Positions 1 through 6,318 of a DNA stretch of 6,318 nt are shown in pieces. Position numbers and translations under genes: made by a program. Each line of letters begins with the position of its first letter. The first letter of the stretch is position 1. Source of the stretch: Pseudomonadota bacterium. GTDB taxonomy: Bacteria; Pseudomonadota; Alphaproteobacteria; Sphingomonadales; Sphingomonadaceae. The notes under the pieces are model-generated. The model saw only the letters and a program-made list of their open reading frames with translations, did not search any database and was not told where the DNA came from. The DNA lies in assembly GCA_023424275.1 (NCBI GenBank), contig JAFAED010000047.1, forward strand, positions 1 through 6,318, in the 5' to 3' direction.

Positions 1-2544
1 GTACAGGAACAGAACAGCCAGACCCCCGGCGGCCAGCTCGGCGACCAGCCGATCGCGAAGGGCGCTCAGCTCAATGCGGTGATCACCACACAGGGCCGCT
101 TTACCAAGCCCGAACAATTCGAAAGCATCATCCTGCGCGCCAACCCCGACGGGTCGGCGGTCACGCTCGGCGATGTCGGGCGCGTCGAACTCGGCGCGGC
201 GAGCTATCTCTTCTCGTCCGAACTCAACGGCAAGCCGATGGCCGGCCTCGCGGTCCAGCTGACCCCCGGCGCCAATGCGCTGTCGACCGCCGAGGGCATC
301 CGCGCCCGGATGGACGAGCTGTCGAAGGGTTTCCCGCCCGACATCACCTGGTCGATCCCCTATGACACGACGCCGTTCATCAGCCTTTCGATCGAGGAGG
401 TCGTAAAGACCCTCGGCGAAGCGATGCTGCTCGTTTTCCTCGTCATGTTCCTCTTCCTCCAGAACTGGCGCGCGACCGTCATTCCGACCGTCGTCGTGCC
501 GATCGCGCTGGCTGGCGCGTGCCTCGGCCTCTGGATGGCGGGCTTCTCGATCAACGTGCTGACGCTGTTCGGGATGGTGCTGGCGATCGGCATCCTCGTC
601 GACGACGCAATCGTCGTGATCGAGAATGTCGAGCGCATCATGAACGAGGAACATCTGTCGCCCTATGATGCGACGGTGAAGGCGATGGGGCAGATCACCA
701 GTGCGATCATCGGCATCACGCTGGTGCTGATCGCGGTGTTCATCCCGATGGCATTTTTCCCCGGTTCGACGGGTGGCATCTATCGCCAATTCTCGATGAC
801 GCTCGCGATCTCGATCGCCTTCTCGGCGCTGCTTGCGCTGACGCTGACGCCCGCGCTGTGTGCGACGCTGCTGAAACCGCACGATAACACCGAGCGCAAG
901 GGCCGGATCGGCGCCTTCTTCGACCGCTTCTTCGCCCGGTTCAACACATGGTTCGGCCGCACGACCGATCGCTATCAGGGCGGCGTGGGCAAGATGCTCG
1001 CGGCGCCGCTCCGCTGGCTGGGCGTGTTCGTGGCGATGGTCGCGATCACGGCGCTCCTCTTCACGCGCCTGCCCGGTTCCTTCCTGCCGCAGGAAGATCA
1101 GGGTTATCTCGTGACGGTGATCCAGGCGCCTCCGGGCGCGACAACACAGCGCACCAACGAGGCGACGAAGCAGGTCAAGGCCTTCTTCGCCGAACAGCCG
1201 CAGGTCGCCAATGTCGTGTCGGTCAACGGCTTCAGCTTCTTCGGCCAGGGTCAGGCGAACGCGATCATGTTCACGCCGCTGAAGCCTTGGGACGAGCGTA
1301 CGGGCGACGGCGACAGCGCCGACGCGATCGCGGGCAAGGCGATGGGCGCCTATGCCAACATCAAGGAAGCCTTTGCCTTCTCGCTGAGCCCGCCGTCGAT
1401 CCCCGAACTCGGCACGTCGAGCGGCTTCACCTTCAAGCTGCAGGATCGCGGCGGCAACGGGCGCGACGCACTGATCGCCGCGCGCAACCAGATGCTCGGC
1501 GGTGCGATGCAGAGCAAGCTGCTCGCCAACGTCCGCCCCGAGGGTCAGGAAGATGCGCCGGTGCTGAAGGTCGATATCGACCGGATCCAGGCGCGTGCGC
1601 TCGGCCTGTCGATCGGCGACGTCAACGCGACGCTCGCGATCAGCTTCGGCAGCGCCTATGCCAACGACTTCACCCGCGAGGGCCGCGTGCTGCGCGTGCT
1701 GCTCCAGGCCGATGCCGCGAGCCGGATGACGCCGCAGGACGTGCTCGAACTGCGCGTGCGTAGCGCGAATGGCGACATGGTTCCCTTTGGATCGTTCAGC
1801 AAGGCGGCATGGTCGGCCGAAGCCCCTCAGCTTCAGCGCTATAATGGCTATCCCGCGATGACGATTTCGGGCGAGCCCGCACCGGGTCAGTCGACCGGCG
1901 AAGCAATGGCCGAGATGGAACGGCTTGCGCAGCAGCTTCCCGCCGGCTTCGCGTTTGAATGGACCGGCATCTCCTATGAAGAGAAGCAGTCGGCGGGCCA
2001 GATCGGCATGCTGCTCGGCCTGTCGCTCGTCGTGGTCTTCCTGCTGCTCGCGGCGCTCTACGAAAGCTGGTCGGTTCCTGTCGCGGTGCTTCTGGTCGTG
2101 CCTTTGGGCGTGCTCGGCGCCGTGCTCTTCTCGATGTTCCGGGGCTTGTCGGCGGATATTTACTTCAACGTCGGCCTGATCACGATCATCGGCCTCGCCG
2201 CGAAAAACGCGATCTTGATCGTCGAATTCGCGATCGAGCAGGAAGCCGAGGGCAAATCGACGCTCGACGCGGTGATGGAGGCGGTCAAGCTCCGCCTGCG
2301 TCCGATCATCATGACCAGTCTTGCCTTCATCCTTGGCATGGTGCCGCTCGTCATCGCGAGCGGTGCGGGCGCCGCCAGCCGCATCGCGGTCGGGTCGGGC
2401 GTGATGGGCGGGATGATCGCCGCCACGCTGCTCGGCATCTTTTTCATCCCGCTCTTCTATCTGTCGGTACGCAAATGGCTCAGCCGCAAGCGGCCCCCTG
2501 CCCCTGCCGAGAAAGGCCATCATGAGGAACCCGGCCATGCGTAA
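1..2544 (+). CDS. RND multidrug efflux permease, AcrB/MexB (HAE1) type, 5'-truncated by window edge
   Basis: This is the inner-membrane proton/drug antiporter of a tripartite efflux pump. The frame is open from base 1, so the first ATG at 79 is internal; 847 residues are visible against about 1,045 in AcrB, meaning roughly the first 210 are missing. The fragment begins in the periplasmic porter/docking region (LGDQPIAKGAQLNA resembles AcrB near residue 220). Counting visible residues, TM2 is about 137-156. The TM4 motif GILVDDAIVVIENVER carries the two proton-relay aspartates (201-202, bases 601-606). The second half has FLPQEDQG (361-368), a switch-loop equivalent GFSFFGQGQANA (410-421), TM8 with ALYESWS (about 668-691), the relay lysine in GLAAKNAILIVEFA (K735) and an arginine in RLRPI (R767). 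All key relay residues are intact, so it looks functional. The motifs favour drug (HAE1) over metal (HME) transport; exact substrates cannot be read. Its stop overlaps the next gene, consistent with an adaptor-permease-channel operon. Confidence 0.97.
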   Translation, partial: VQEQNSQTPGGQLGDQPIAKGAQLNAVITTQGRFTKPEQFESIILRANPDGSAVTLGDVGRVELGAASYLFSSELNGKPMAGLAVQLTPGANALSTAEGIRARMDELSKGFPPDITWSIPYDTTPFISLSIEEVVKTLGEAMLLVFLVMFLFLQNWRATVIPTVVVPIALAGACLGLWMAGFSINVLTLFGMVLAIGILVDDAIVVIENVERIMNEEHLSPYDATVKAMGQITSAIIGITLVLIAVFIPMAFFPGSTGGIYRQFSMTLAISIAFSALLALTLTPALCATLLKPHDNTERKGRIGAFFDRFFARFNTWFGRTTDRYQGGVGKMLAAPLRWLGVFVAMVAITALLFTRLPGSFLPQEDQGYLVTVIQAPPGATTQRTNEATKQVKAFFAEQPQVANVVSVNGFSFFGQGQANAIMFTPLKPWDERTGDGDSADAIAGKAMGAYANIKEAFAFSLSPPSIPELGTSSGFTFKLQDRGGNGRDALIAARNQMLGGAMQSKLLANVRPEGQEDAPVLKVDIDRIQARALGLSIGDVNATLAISFGSAYANDFTREGRVLRVLLQADAASRMTPQDVLELRVRSANGDMVPFGSFSKAAWSAEAPQLQRYNGYPAMTISGEPAPGQSTGEAMAEMERLAQQLPAGFAFEWTGISYEEKQSAGQIGMLLGLSLVVVFLLLAALYESWSVPVAVLLVVPLGVLGAVLFSMFRGLSADIYFNVGLITIIGLAAKNAILIVEFAIEQEAEGKSTLDAVMEAVKLRLRPIIMTSLAFILGMVPLVIASGAGAASRIAVGSGVMGGMIAATLLGIFFIPLFYLSVRKWLSRKRPPAPAEKGHHEEPGHA
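2524..2529 (+). promoter_or_regulatory. Ribosome binding site for the outer-membrane factor gene
   Basis: GAGGAA lies inside the end of the permease gene, 7 nt before the ATG at 2537, which is ideal spacing. A second in-frame ATG at 2522 has only AAAGG at 2512-2516 with a 5-nt gap. The stronger site favours the 2537 start, but 2522 cannot be excluded. Confidence 0.6.
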
Positions 2545-3937
2545 CCTGATCGCGCTGCTCGCGGCGACGACGCTCGCCGGATGCGTCAACATGGCGCCCA
2601 AGCATGAGCGTCCGGCGCTGCCGACGGCTGCCGCTTATCCGGCCGAGTTTGCGGGCGATGTCACGCTGGGACAGCGCGCAACCGACGTGTCCTGGCAGGA
2701 CTTCTTTGCCGATCCGCAGCTCGAAGTGTTGATCGCGCAGGCGATCGAGCGCAATCGCGACCTCGCTGTCGCCATCGCGCAGATCGAGGAGGCGCGCGGC
2801 CTCTATCGCATCCAGGACGCCGACCGCCTGCCGACGGTGGGCGCGAGCGCCGATGCGACGCGGACGCGCGGGCCGTCGCTGACCGGCCCAGGAACCGATA
2901 CCACCAATCGTTATTCGGTCGGCGTCGGCGTGACCTCGTTCGAACTCGATTTCTGGGGCCGGGTCAAAAATCTGTCTGAAGCGGCGCGCAGCCAATATCT
3001 TGCGACCGAACAGGCCGAACGCGCCTTCCGCCTCGCGCTGGTCCGCGACGTCGCCTCGACCTATTTCGCCTCGCGCGGCGCCGAAGAACAAATCGAACTG
3101 GCCGAGGCGACGGTGACGAGCCGCAAGGAAGGACTGCGGATTGCGAAGCGGCGGCTCGACGCCGGCGTGACCTCGGCGCTCGATTATCGTCAGTCCGAAA
3201 CGCTGCTGACCCAGGCCGAAACGCAGCTTGCGAGCCTCAAGCTCGGCAAGGCGCAGGCCGATAATTTCCTCGGCGTCCTCACCGGCGGGCCGGTCGCGGG
3301 GCCCCTCCCCACGCCCCTCCCCCTCATGGCGCAGGGCCAGTCGCCGACGCTGACCGCAGGCCTGCCGTCCGACTTGCTCGTCGCGCGCCCCGACGTCCTC
3401 GCCGCGGAAGAACGGCTCCGTGCCGCGCGCGCCAATGTCGGCGCCGCGCGCGCCGCCTTCTTCCCGTCGATCTCGCTGACGGGGAACCTCGGCTTCGCCT
3501 CGGGTTCGCTCGACAATCTCTTCAGCAACCAGGGCTTCGGCTGGAGCTTTGGCCCGTCGATCAGCCTGCCGATCTTCGATTTCGGCCGCAACAAGGGCAA
3601 TCTGACGGTCGCCGAGGCGCGCGAGAATATCGCCGTCGCGACCTATGAACGCACGGTACAGGGCGCGTTCCGCGAAGTCGCCGACGCGCTCGCCGGGCGC
3701 CGGCACCTTGCGGAACAGGTCGAGGCGCAGGAACGCGGCACGCTCGCGACCCGGCAGATCGCTGATCTTGCGCGCAAGCGGTATCGCGAAGGCGTGTCGA
3801 CCTATCTCGAAGTGCTCGATGCCGAACGCAACCTGTTCGCCGCCGAACAGACGCTGATCGAAACACGCCGGGCACAGGTCGACAATCTGGTGACGCTCTA
3901 TGTCGCGCTTGGCGGCGGGTTGGTCGAGCGCCGCTAA
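2537..3937 (+). CDS. Outer-membrane efflux lipoprotein, OprM/NodT family
   Basis: This is the outer-membrane channel of the RND pump encoded just upstream; trimers of this family form a beta-barrel plus a long periplasmic alpha-helical tunnel (two OEP domains). From the 2537 start it has 466 residues, close to OprM (about 485). The N-terminus MRNLIALLAATTLAGC is a short lipoprotein signal peptide with lipobox LAGC, so Cys16 should be lipidated. Family hallmarks are FELDFWGRV (135-143) in the first repeat, then ARPDVLAAEERLRAARANVG (from 283), the beta-strand segment LPIFDFGR (344-351) and RYREGVSTYLEVLDAERN (from 415). The two halves are the usual internal duplication. The start overlaps the permease stop by 8 nt, implying translational coupling. 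A start at 2522 would add MRNPA and still give a usable signal peptide. The region joining the halves (bases 3302-3323) encodes Pro-Leu repeats and is extremely C-rich. Confidence 0.95.
   Translation: MRNLIALLAATTLAGCVNMAPKHERPALPTAAAYPAEFAGDVTLGQRATDVSWQDFFADPQLEVLIAQAIERNRDLAVAIAQIEEARGLYRIQDADRLPTVGASADATRTRGPSLTGPGTDTTNRYSVGVGVTSFELDFWGRVKNLSEAARSQYLATEQAERAFRLALVRDVASTYFASRGAEEQIELAEATVTSRKEGLRIAKRRLDAGVTSALDYRQSETLLTQAETQLASLKLGKAQADNFLGVLTGGPVAGPLPTPLPLMAQGQSPTLTAGLPSDLLVARPDVLAAEERLRAARANVGAARAAFFPSISLTGNLGFASGSLDNLFSNQGFGWSFGPSISLPIFDFGRNKGNLTVAEARENIAVATYERTVQGAFREVADALAGRRHLAEQVEAQERGTLATRQIADLARKRYREGVSTYLEVLDAERNLFAAEQTLIETRRAQVDNLVTLYVALGGGLVERR
3302..3323 (-). other. G-quadruplex motif on the minus strand within the outer-membrane factor gene
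   Basis: The + strand reads four C-runs, CCCC T CCCC ACG CCCC T CCCCC. The minus strand therefore carries four runs of at least four G with loops of 1, 3 and 1 nt, a textbook G4 motif. It is built from a 10-nt direct repeat GCCCCTCCCC at 3301-3310 and 3313-3322 (12-nt period), coding for PLPTPLPL in the link between the two OEP halves. GGGGCCCC at 3298-3305 is palindromic and abuts it. The G-rich strand is the transcription template. The motif is seen directly; folding and any role are inference. Confidence 0.55.
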
Positions 3938-3989
3938 CGGCCGCCGCCGACGAGCGGACCCGCGACAGCCTCGCGTCAGCTGCACGACC

Positions 3990-4019
3990 TATCCTTACGC
4001 CCAAACAGGGCGGAGGATA
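3990..4019 (+). promoter_or_regulatory. Inverted repeat over the porin-leader Shine-Dalgarno; possible hairpin switch or weak terminator
   Basis: TATCCT (3990-3995) pairs with AGGATA (4014-4019) and GCCC (3999-4002) pairs with GGGC (4008-4011), leaving a TAC/GG internal loop and an AAACA apical loop. The 3' arm contains most of the strong GGAGG ribosome site, so the folded RNA would hide it. TTTT follows at 4020-4023, so the same structure could instead act as a weak intrinsic terminator ending the pump operon. The rest of the 131-nt gap (3938-4068) shows no promoter that I can defend; TTGACC at 4022 resembles a -35 box but lacks a matching -10. Confidence 0.45.
4012..4016 (+). promoter_or_regulatory. 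Strong Shine-Dalgarno GGAGG not aligned with the porin ATG
   Basis: GGAGG is the best ribosome site in the window. It sits 5 nt before a TTG at 4022 but 52 nt before the porin ATG at 4069, which has no good site of its own. This indicates that initiation really occurs at TTG 4022, either on a short leader frame or on the original porin start. Confidence 0.55.
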
Positions 4020-4021
4020 TT

Positions 4022-4069
4022 TTGACCGATTATTTCATGTATCGGCGCGTCGCGCAGACGGGCGCCTGA
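4022..4069 (+). other. 15-codon frame (TTG start) ending in TGATG overlap with porin: displaced signal-peptide start or leader peptide
   Basis: Read from TTG 4022 the frame gives MTDYFMYRRVAQTGA and then TGA at 4067-4069, whose A is the first base of the porin ATG. It has an ideally placed GGAGG. The peptide looks like the basic n-region of a signal peptide: it contains RR, which the annotated porin start lacks. One extra C in the GCC before the stop would read T-G-A-L-M-L-L-P and join it to the porin frame. A true coupled leader peptide is the alternative. An internal ATG at 4037 lies too far (20 nt) from the ribosome site to be preferred. Confidence 0.4.
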
Positions 4070-5274
4070 TGCTGCTGCCTTCGCTCGCGCTCGCCGCCAC
4101 GATCATGCCTGCGCATGACAGCGCGCCCCCAGCATCGGCGACGGGTCATCTCGGCCACAGTCATACCCATGCGCCCGGTGAAATCGACGAGGACCATGGC
4201 CCGCTTCTGCTCCAGCTTACCTATACGGCCGAGGTGATCGGCAATGCGTCCGGCGGATTGCGGCGCGGCGCGCGCTATCTCGACAATCTCGACATCGTCT
4301 TCGAAGCCGACATGGAACGGCTCGCCGGCTGGAACGGCGCGCAAATCCATGTCTATGGCCTCTACAACAACGGAAAATCGATCAGCGACCTCGTCGGCGA
4401 TGCACAGGCGGTCAGCAATATCGAAACCGGCGTTTCGGCGCTCCGTCTCTACGAAGCGTGGATCGACCAGACGATCGGCAAGCATGTCTCGCTGCGCGCA
4501 GGGCTTTACGACCTCAACTCCGAATTCGACGCTCTCGACGCTGCCGGCCTGTTCGTCAGCAGTCCGAACGGCATCGGCACCGACTTCGCCCAGAGCGGCC
4601 GGAACGGCCCGTCGATCTTTCCGTCGACCGCCCTCGGCGCGCGGTTCAAGGTCTCGCCCGCGGATCGCTGGGCCATACGGGCCGCAGTTCTCGACGGCGT
4701 TCCGGGCGACCCCGACCGGCCCCGCCGCACCGCCATCCGGCTCGGCGACGGCGACGGGGCCCTGCTGGTCGGCGAGGTCGAGGCGCCGCTGGGTGACGGC
4801 AAGTTTCTGGTCGGACATTGGCGCTATACCGGCGAATTCGACCGCAACGACGGGCGCGGTTCGGGCGGCGGGAATGCCGGCACCTATGTCCGCAGCGAGC
4901 TGCCGCTGGTCGAGAGATCCGGGCGCAGGCTCGATGCCTTTGTCCGTCTGGGAACCGCCAGCGGTCGGTATAATATGTTCGATCGCTTCGCGGGCGGCGG
5001 ACTCAAATTCTCGGGTTGGGTTCCGGGCCGCGAAGCGGATGAATTCGGCATCGCGTTCGCCGCCGCCTTCACTGCGCAGGACTGGCGCGCCGCTACCGGC
5101 GCGGGCTCCTCGGAAATCGCGATCGAGGCGACCTATCGCGCGCCGGTCACCCGCTGGCTCGCGGTGCAACCCAACATCCATTATGTCCGTCATCCATCGG
5201 CCCTACGGGGGGTTGCCGACGCGTTGATATTCGGGCTTCGTGCCGAAACGAGTTTCAGTCTGGCCGGCTTCTAG
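4069..5274 (+). CDS. OprB-family carbohydrate-selective porin
   Basis: This is an outer-membrane beta-barrel porin; the OprB family admits sugars and other small solutes into the periplasm. From ATG 4069 it has 401 residues, in the family range. The start MLLPSLALAATIMPA is hydrophobic but has no basic n-region, and no in-frame ATG, GTG or TTG lies between here and the preceding gene, so the true start may be TTG 4022 in another frame. Residues 27-43 form a His/acidic cluster (HLGHSHTHAPGEIDEDH). Family-like segments follow: LTYTAEVIGNASGGLRRG (50-67), strands with NLDIVFEADMERLAGWNGAQ (73-92) and IHVYGLYNN, RLYEAWIDQ (126-134) and RAGLYDLNSEFD (143-154). The remainder alternates polar and nonpolar residues as in a barrel, and the chain ends in phenylalanine (SFSLAGF), the usual signal for outer-membrane insertion by the Bam complex. 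The substrate cannot be deduced. No sugar-uptake gene is visible beside it. Confidence 0.88.
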   Translation: MLLPSLALAATIMPAHDSAPPASATGHLGHSHTHAPGEIDEDHGPLLLQLTYTAEVIGNASGGLRRGARYLDNLDIVFEADMERLAGWNGAQIHVYGLYNNGKSISDLVGDAQAVSNIETGVSALRLYEAWIDQTIGKHVSLRAGLYDLNSEFDALDAAGLFVSSPNGIGTDFAQSGRNGPSIFPSTALGARFKVSPADRWAIRAAVLDGVPGDPDRPRRTAIRLGDGDGALLVGEVEAPLGDGKFLVGHWRYTGEFDRNDGRGSGGGNAGTYVRSELPLVERSGRRLDAFVRLGTASGRYNMFDRFAGGGLKFSGWVPGREADEFGIAFAAAFTAQDWRAATGAGSSEIAIEATYRAPVTRWLAVQPNIHYVRHPSALRGVADALIFGLRAETSFSLAGF

Positions 5275-5327
5275 GCGCTGCGGTACGGGATCAGGACCTC
5301 CCCGCTTCCAAGCTGGACGAAACGCCG

Positions 5328-6318
5328 ATGACCGACAACGCCGCCCCTGCCTTGCTCAAGGATATTCTCGGCCCCCAGGCGCTGAAGATCATCGCCGATG
5401 CCGGAACGACCGCCTCGCCGCGGTTCGATCGCTCCGCCTTTCTTGCCGCTGCATCGGCGGGACTCGACGCGCTGTCGATCATGGAGCGGGTGCGCCATAT
5501 CGCCGATGCGCTTCACGCCGCGCTGCCCGATGACTATGCGAGCGCGCTCGACATTATCCGCGCGATGGGACCCCGACTGAAGCATGGTTTTCAGGCCATG
5601 GCCGTTACCGAGTATGTCGCGCGATACGGTATCGGCGATTTCGACCGGTCGATGGAAGCGCTCGCCGACCTGACGCGCTTTGGCTCGGCCGAATTCGCGA
5701 TCCGCCCGTTTCTCGCGGCGGATACGCCGCGCGCGCTGGCGGTGATGTTGCGGTGGTCGGGCCATGACGACGAGCATGTCCGTCGGCTCGCCAGCGAAGG
5801 CGCGCGGCCAAGGCTGCCGTGGGCGGCGCGCGTCCCCGCGCTCAAGGCCGATCCGACGCTCGCAGCGCCGATCCTCGAGATACTCAAGGCCGATCCCAGC
5901 CTCTATGTCCGCAAATCGGTCGCCAACCATCTCAACGACATTGCAAAGGATCGGCCCGACTGGCTGCTCGACCGTCTTGCGACTTGGCCGCAGGACGATC
6001 CGCGCGCGATCTGGATCGTCCGCCATGCGCTGCGCACGCTGATCAAAAAGGGCGATCCGCAAGCCTTGGCGCTGATCGGGGTCGGTCATGGTGCGGCGGC
6101 GACCGTGCGCCGCTTCGCGATCGCCCCGCAGGCGGTGCGCCTCGGCGAGCGGATCGCGATCACCGCCGAGCTCGCCTCCGACGCGCCCGCCGATCAGCGG
6201 CTCGTCGTCGATTATCGCATTCACTACGCGCGCGCCGGCGGCAAGACCGCAGCAAAGGTGTTCAAGCTCAAGACCTTCGATCTCGGCGCGGGCGACACCG
6301 TCACGCTCGGCATATCGC
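5328..6318 (+). CDS. alkC: AlkC-type 3-methyladenine DNA glycosylase (HEAT-like repeat), 3' end beyond window
   Basis: This enzyme removes cationic alkylated bases such as 3-methyladenine from DNA, starting base excision repair in the cytoplasm. From ATG 5328, the first possible start in this frame after the porin stop, 330 residues are visible with no stop before the window edge; family members are typically around 365-375, so a few tens are missing. Residues about 1-255 are an alpha-helical HEAT-like repeat solenoid (AlkD/AlkC superfamily). The signature SEGARPRLPW is at 156-165 and YVRKSVANHLNDIAKDRPDW at 193-212. E122, E157, W165 and D204 line up, at an offset of one, with residues I recall lining the active site of Pseudomonas fluorescens AlkC; that comparison is from memory. 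From about 258 a beta-rich segment begins (RRFAIAPQAVRLGERIAITA), matching the C-terminal Ig-like domain of AlkC-beta proteins. It lies 53 nt after the porin with only a poor ribosome site (GGACGA at 5315-5320), so co-transcription is possible. Confidence 0.9.
   Translation, partial: MTDNAAPALLKDILGPQALKIIADAGTTASPRFDRSAFLAAASAGLDALSIMERVRHIADALHAALPDDYASALDIIRAMGPRLKHGFQAMAVTEYVARYGIGDFDRSMEALADLTRFGSAEFAIRPFLAADTPRALAVMLRWSGHDDEHVRRLASEGARPRLPWAARVPALKADPTLAAPILEILKADPSLYVRKSVANHLNDIAKDRPDWLLDRLATWPQDDPRAIWIVRHALRTLIKKGDPQALALIGVGHGAAATVRRFAIAPQAVRLGERIAITAELASDAPADQRLVVDYRIHYARAGGKTAAKVFKLKTFDLGAGDTVTLGIS

Noticed and set aside
948..1763. + strand frame of 271 codons inside the permease gene
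   Set aside because: Out of frame with the permease, very Arg/Gly/Ala-rich, and no ribosome site or motif; a shadow of the HAE1 coding frame.
2480..3985. Long minus-strand open frame (501 codons) antisense to the outer-membrane factor gene
   Set aside because: Its product is dominated by Arg, Ala, Gly and Asp with no family motif, and it mirrors a well-recognised gene. It is the usual open antisense frame produced by GC-rich third positions.
4022..4050. TTGACC at 4022 as a sigma-70 -35 box
   Set aside because: At the expected 16-18 nt spacing the bases are GC-rich (around 4044-4050) with no -10-like hexamer, and the site is better explained as a start codon after GGAGG.
4030..5193. Minus-strand open frame (387 codons) antisense to the porin gene
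   Set aside because: Low-complexity acidic/basic composition, no recognisable domain, and complete overlap with a recognisable OprB-type gene; a shadow frame.
5275..5327. Possible terminator between porin and alkC (GGGA 5287-5290 with TCCC 5299-5302)
   Set aside because: Only four base pairs around an 8-nt loop and no following T-run; too weak to call.
5271..6224. Minus-strand open frame (317 codons) opposite the 3' gene
   Set aside because: The + strand frame from 5328 clearly encodes AlkC with its signature motifs and runs open to the window end; the minus frame is Arg-rich and featureless.
1..6318. Search by eye for CRISPR arrays, transposase genes, tRNA genes and phage or toxin-antitoxin genes
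   Set aside because: None seen; coding is nearly continuous and every sizeable segment belongs to a recognised family.

Overview
The window reads as an ordinary chromosomal stretch of a GC-rich Gram-negative alphaproteobacterium. It has strong G/C preference at third codon positions, an inner-membrane RND pump, an outer-membrane lipoprotein channel and an OprB-type porin. The style of the proteins suggests a sphingomonad (Sphingomonas, Sphingopyxis or Novosphingobium type), but that is an impression from the sequences and not a database result. All four genes lie on the + strand.

Layout. (1) Positions 1-2544 hold the C-terminal four fifths of an AcrB/MexB-type (HAE1) RND drug-efflux permease; the gene starts upstream of the window. 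(2) Positions 2537-3937 hold the matching outer-membrane factor, an OprM/NodT-type lipoprotein whose start overlaps the pump stop. The periplasmic adaptor (MexA/AcrA type) is not in the window and is expected just upstream. Together these would make a three-part envelope pump. (3) Positions 3938-4068 are a short leader with an inverted repeat that includes a strong Shine-Dalgarno sequence, and a 15-codon reading frame ending in a TGATG overlap with the next gene. (4) Positions 4069-5274 encode an OprB-family carbohydrate-selective porin with a His-rich N-terminus. (5) From 5328 to the window edge runs an AlkC-type 3-methyladenine DNA glycosylase with the beginning of the C-terminal Ig-like domain; its last residues are outside the window.

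The genes fall into two units: the pump operon, and the porin with alkC, which are separated by 53 nt with no clear terminator and may be co-transcribed. I see no mobile element, CRISPR array, tRNA or rRNA, and no convincing undescribed multi-gene system. The points most worth a second look are the start of the porin gene (probable one-base frameshift or a coupled leader peptide), the hairpin over its ribosome binding site, and a strong G-quadruplex motif inside the outer-membrane factor gene.
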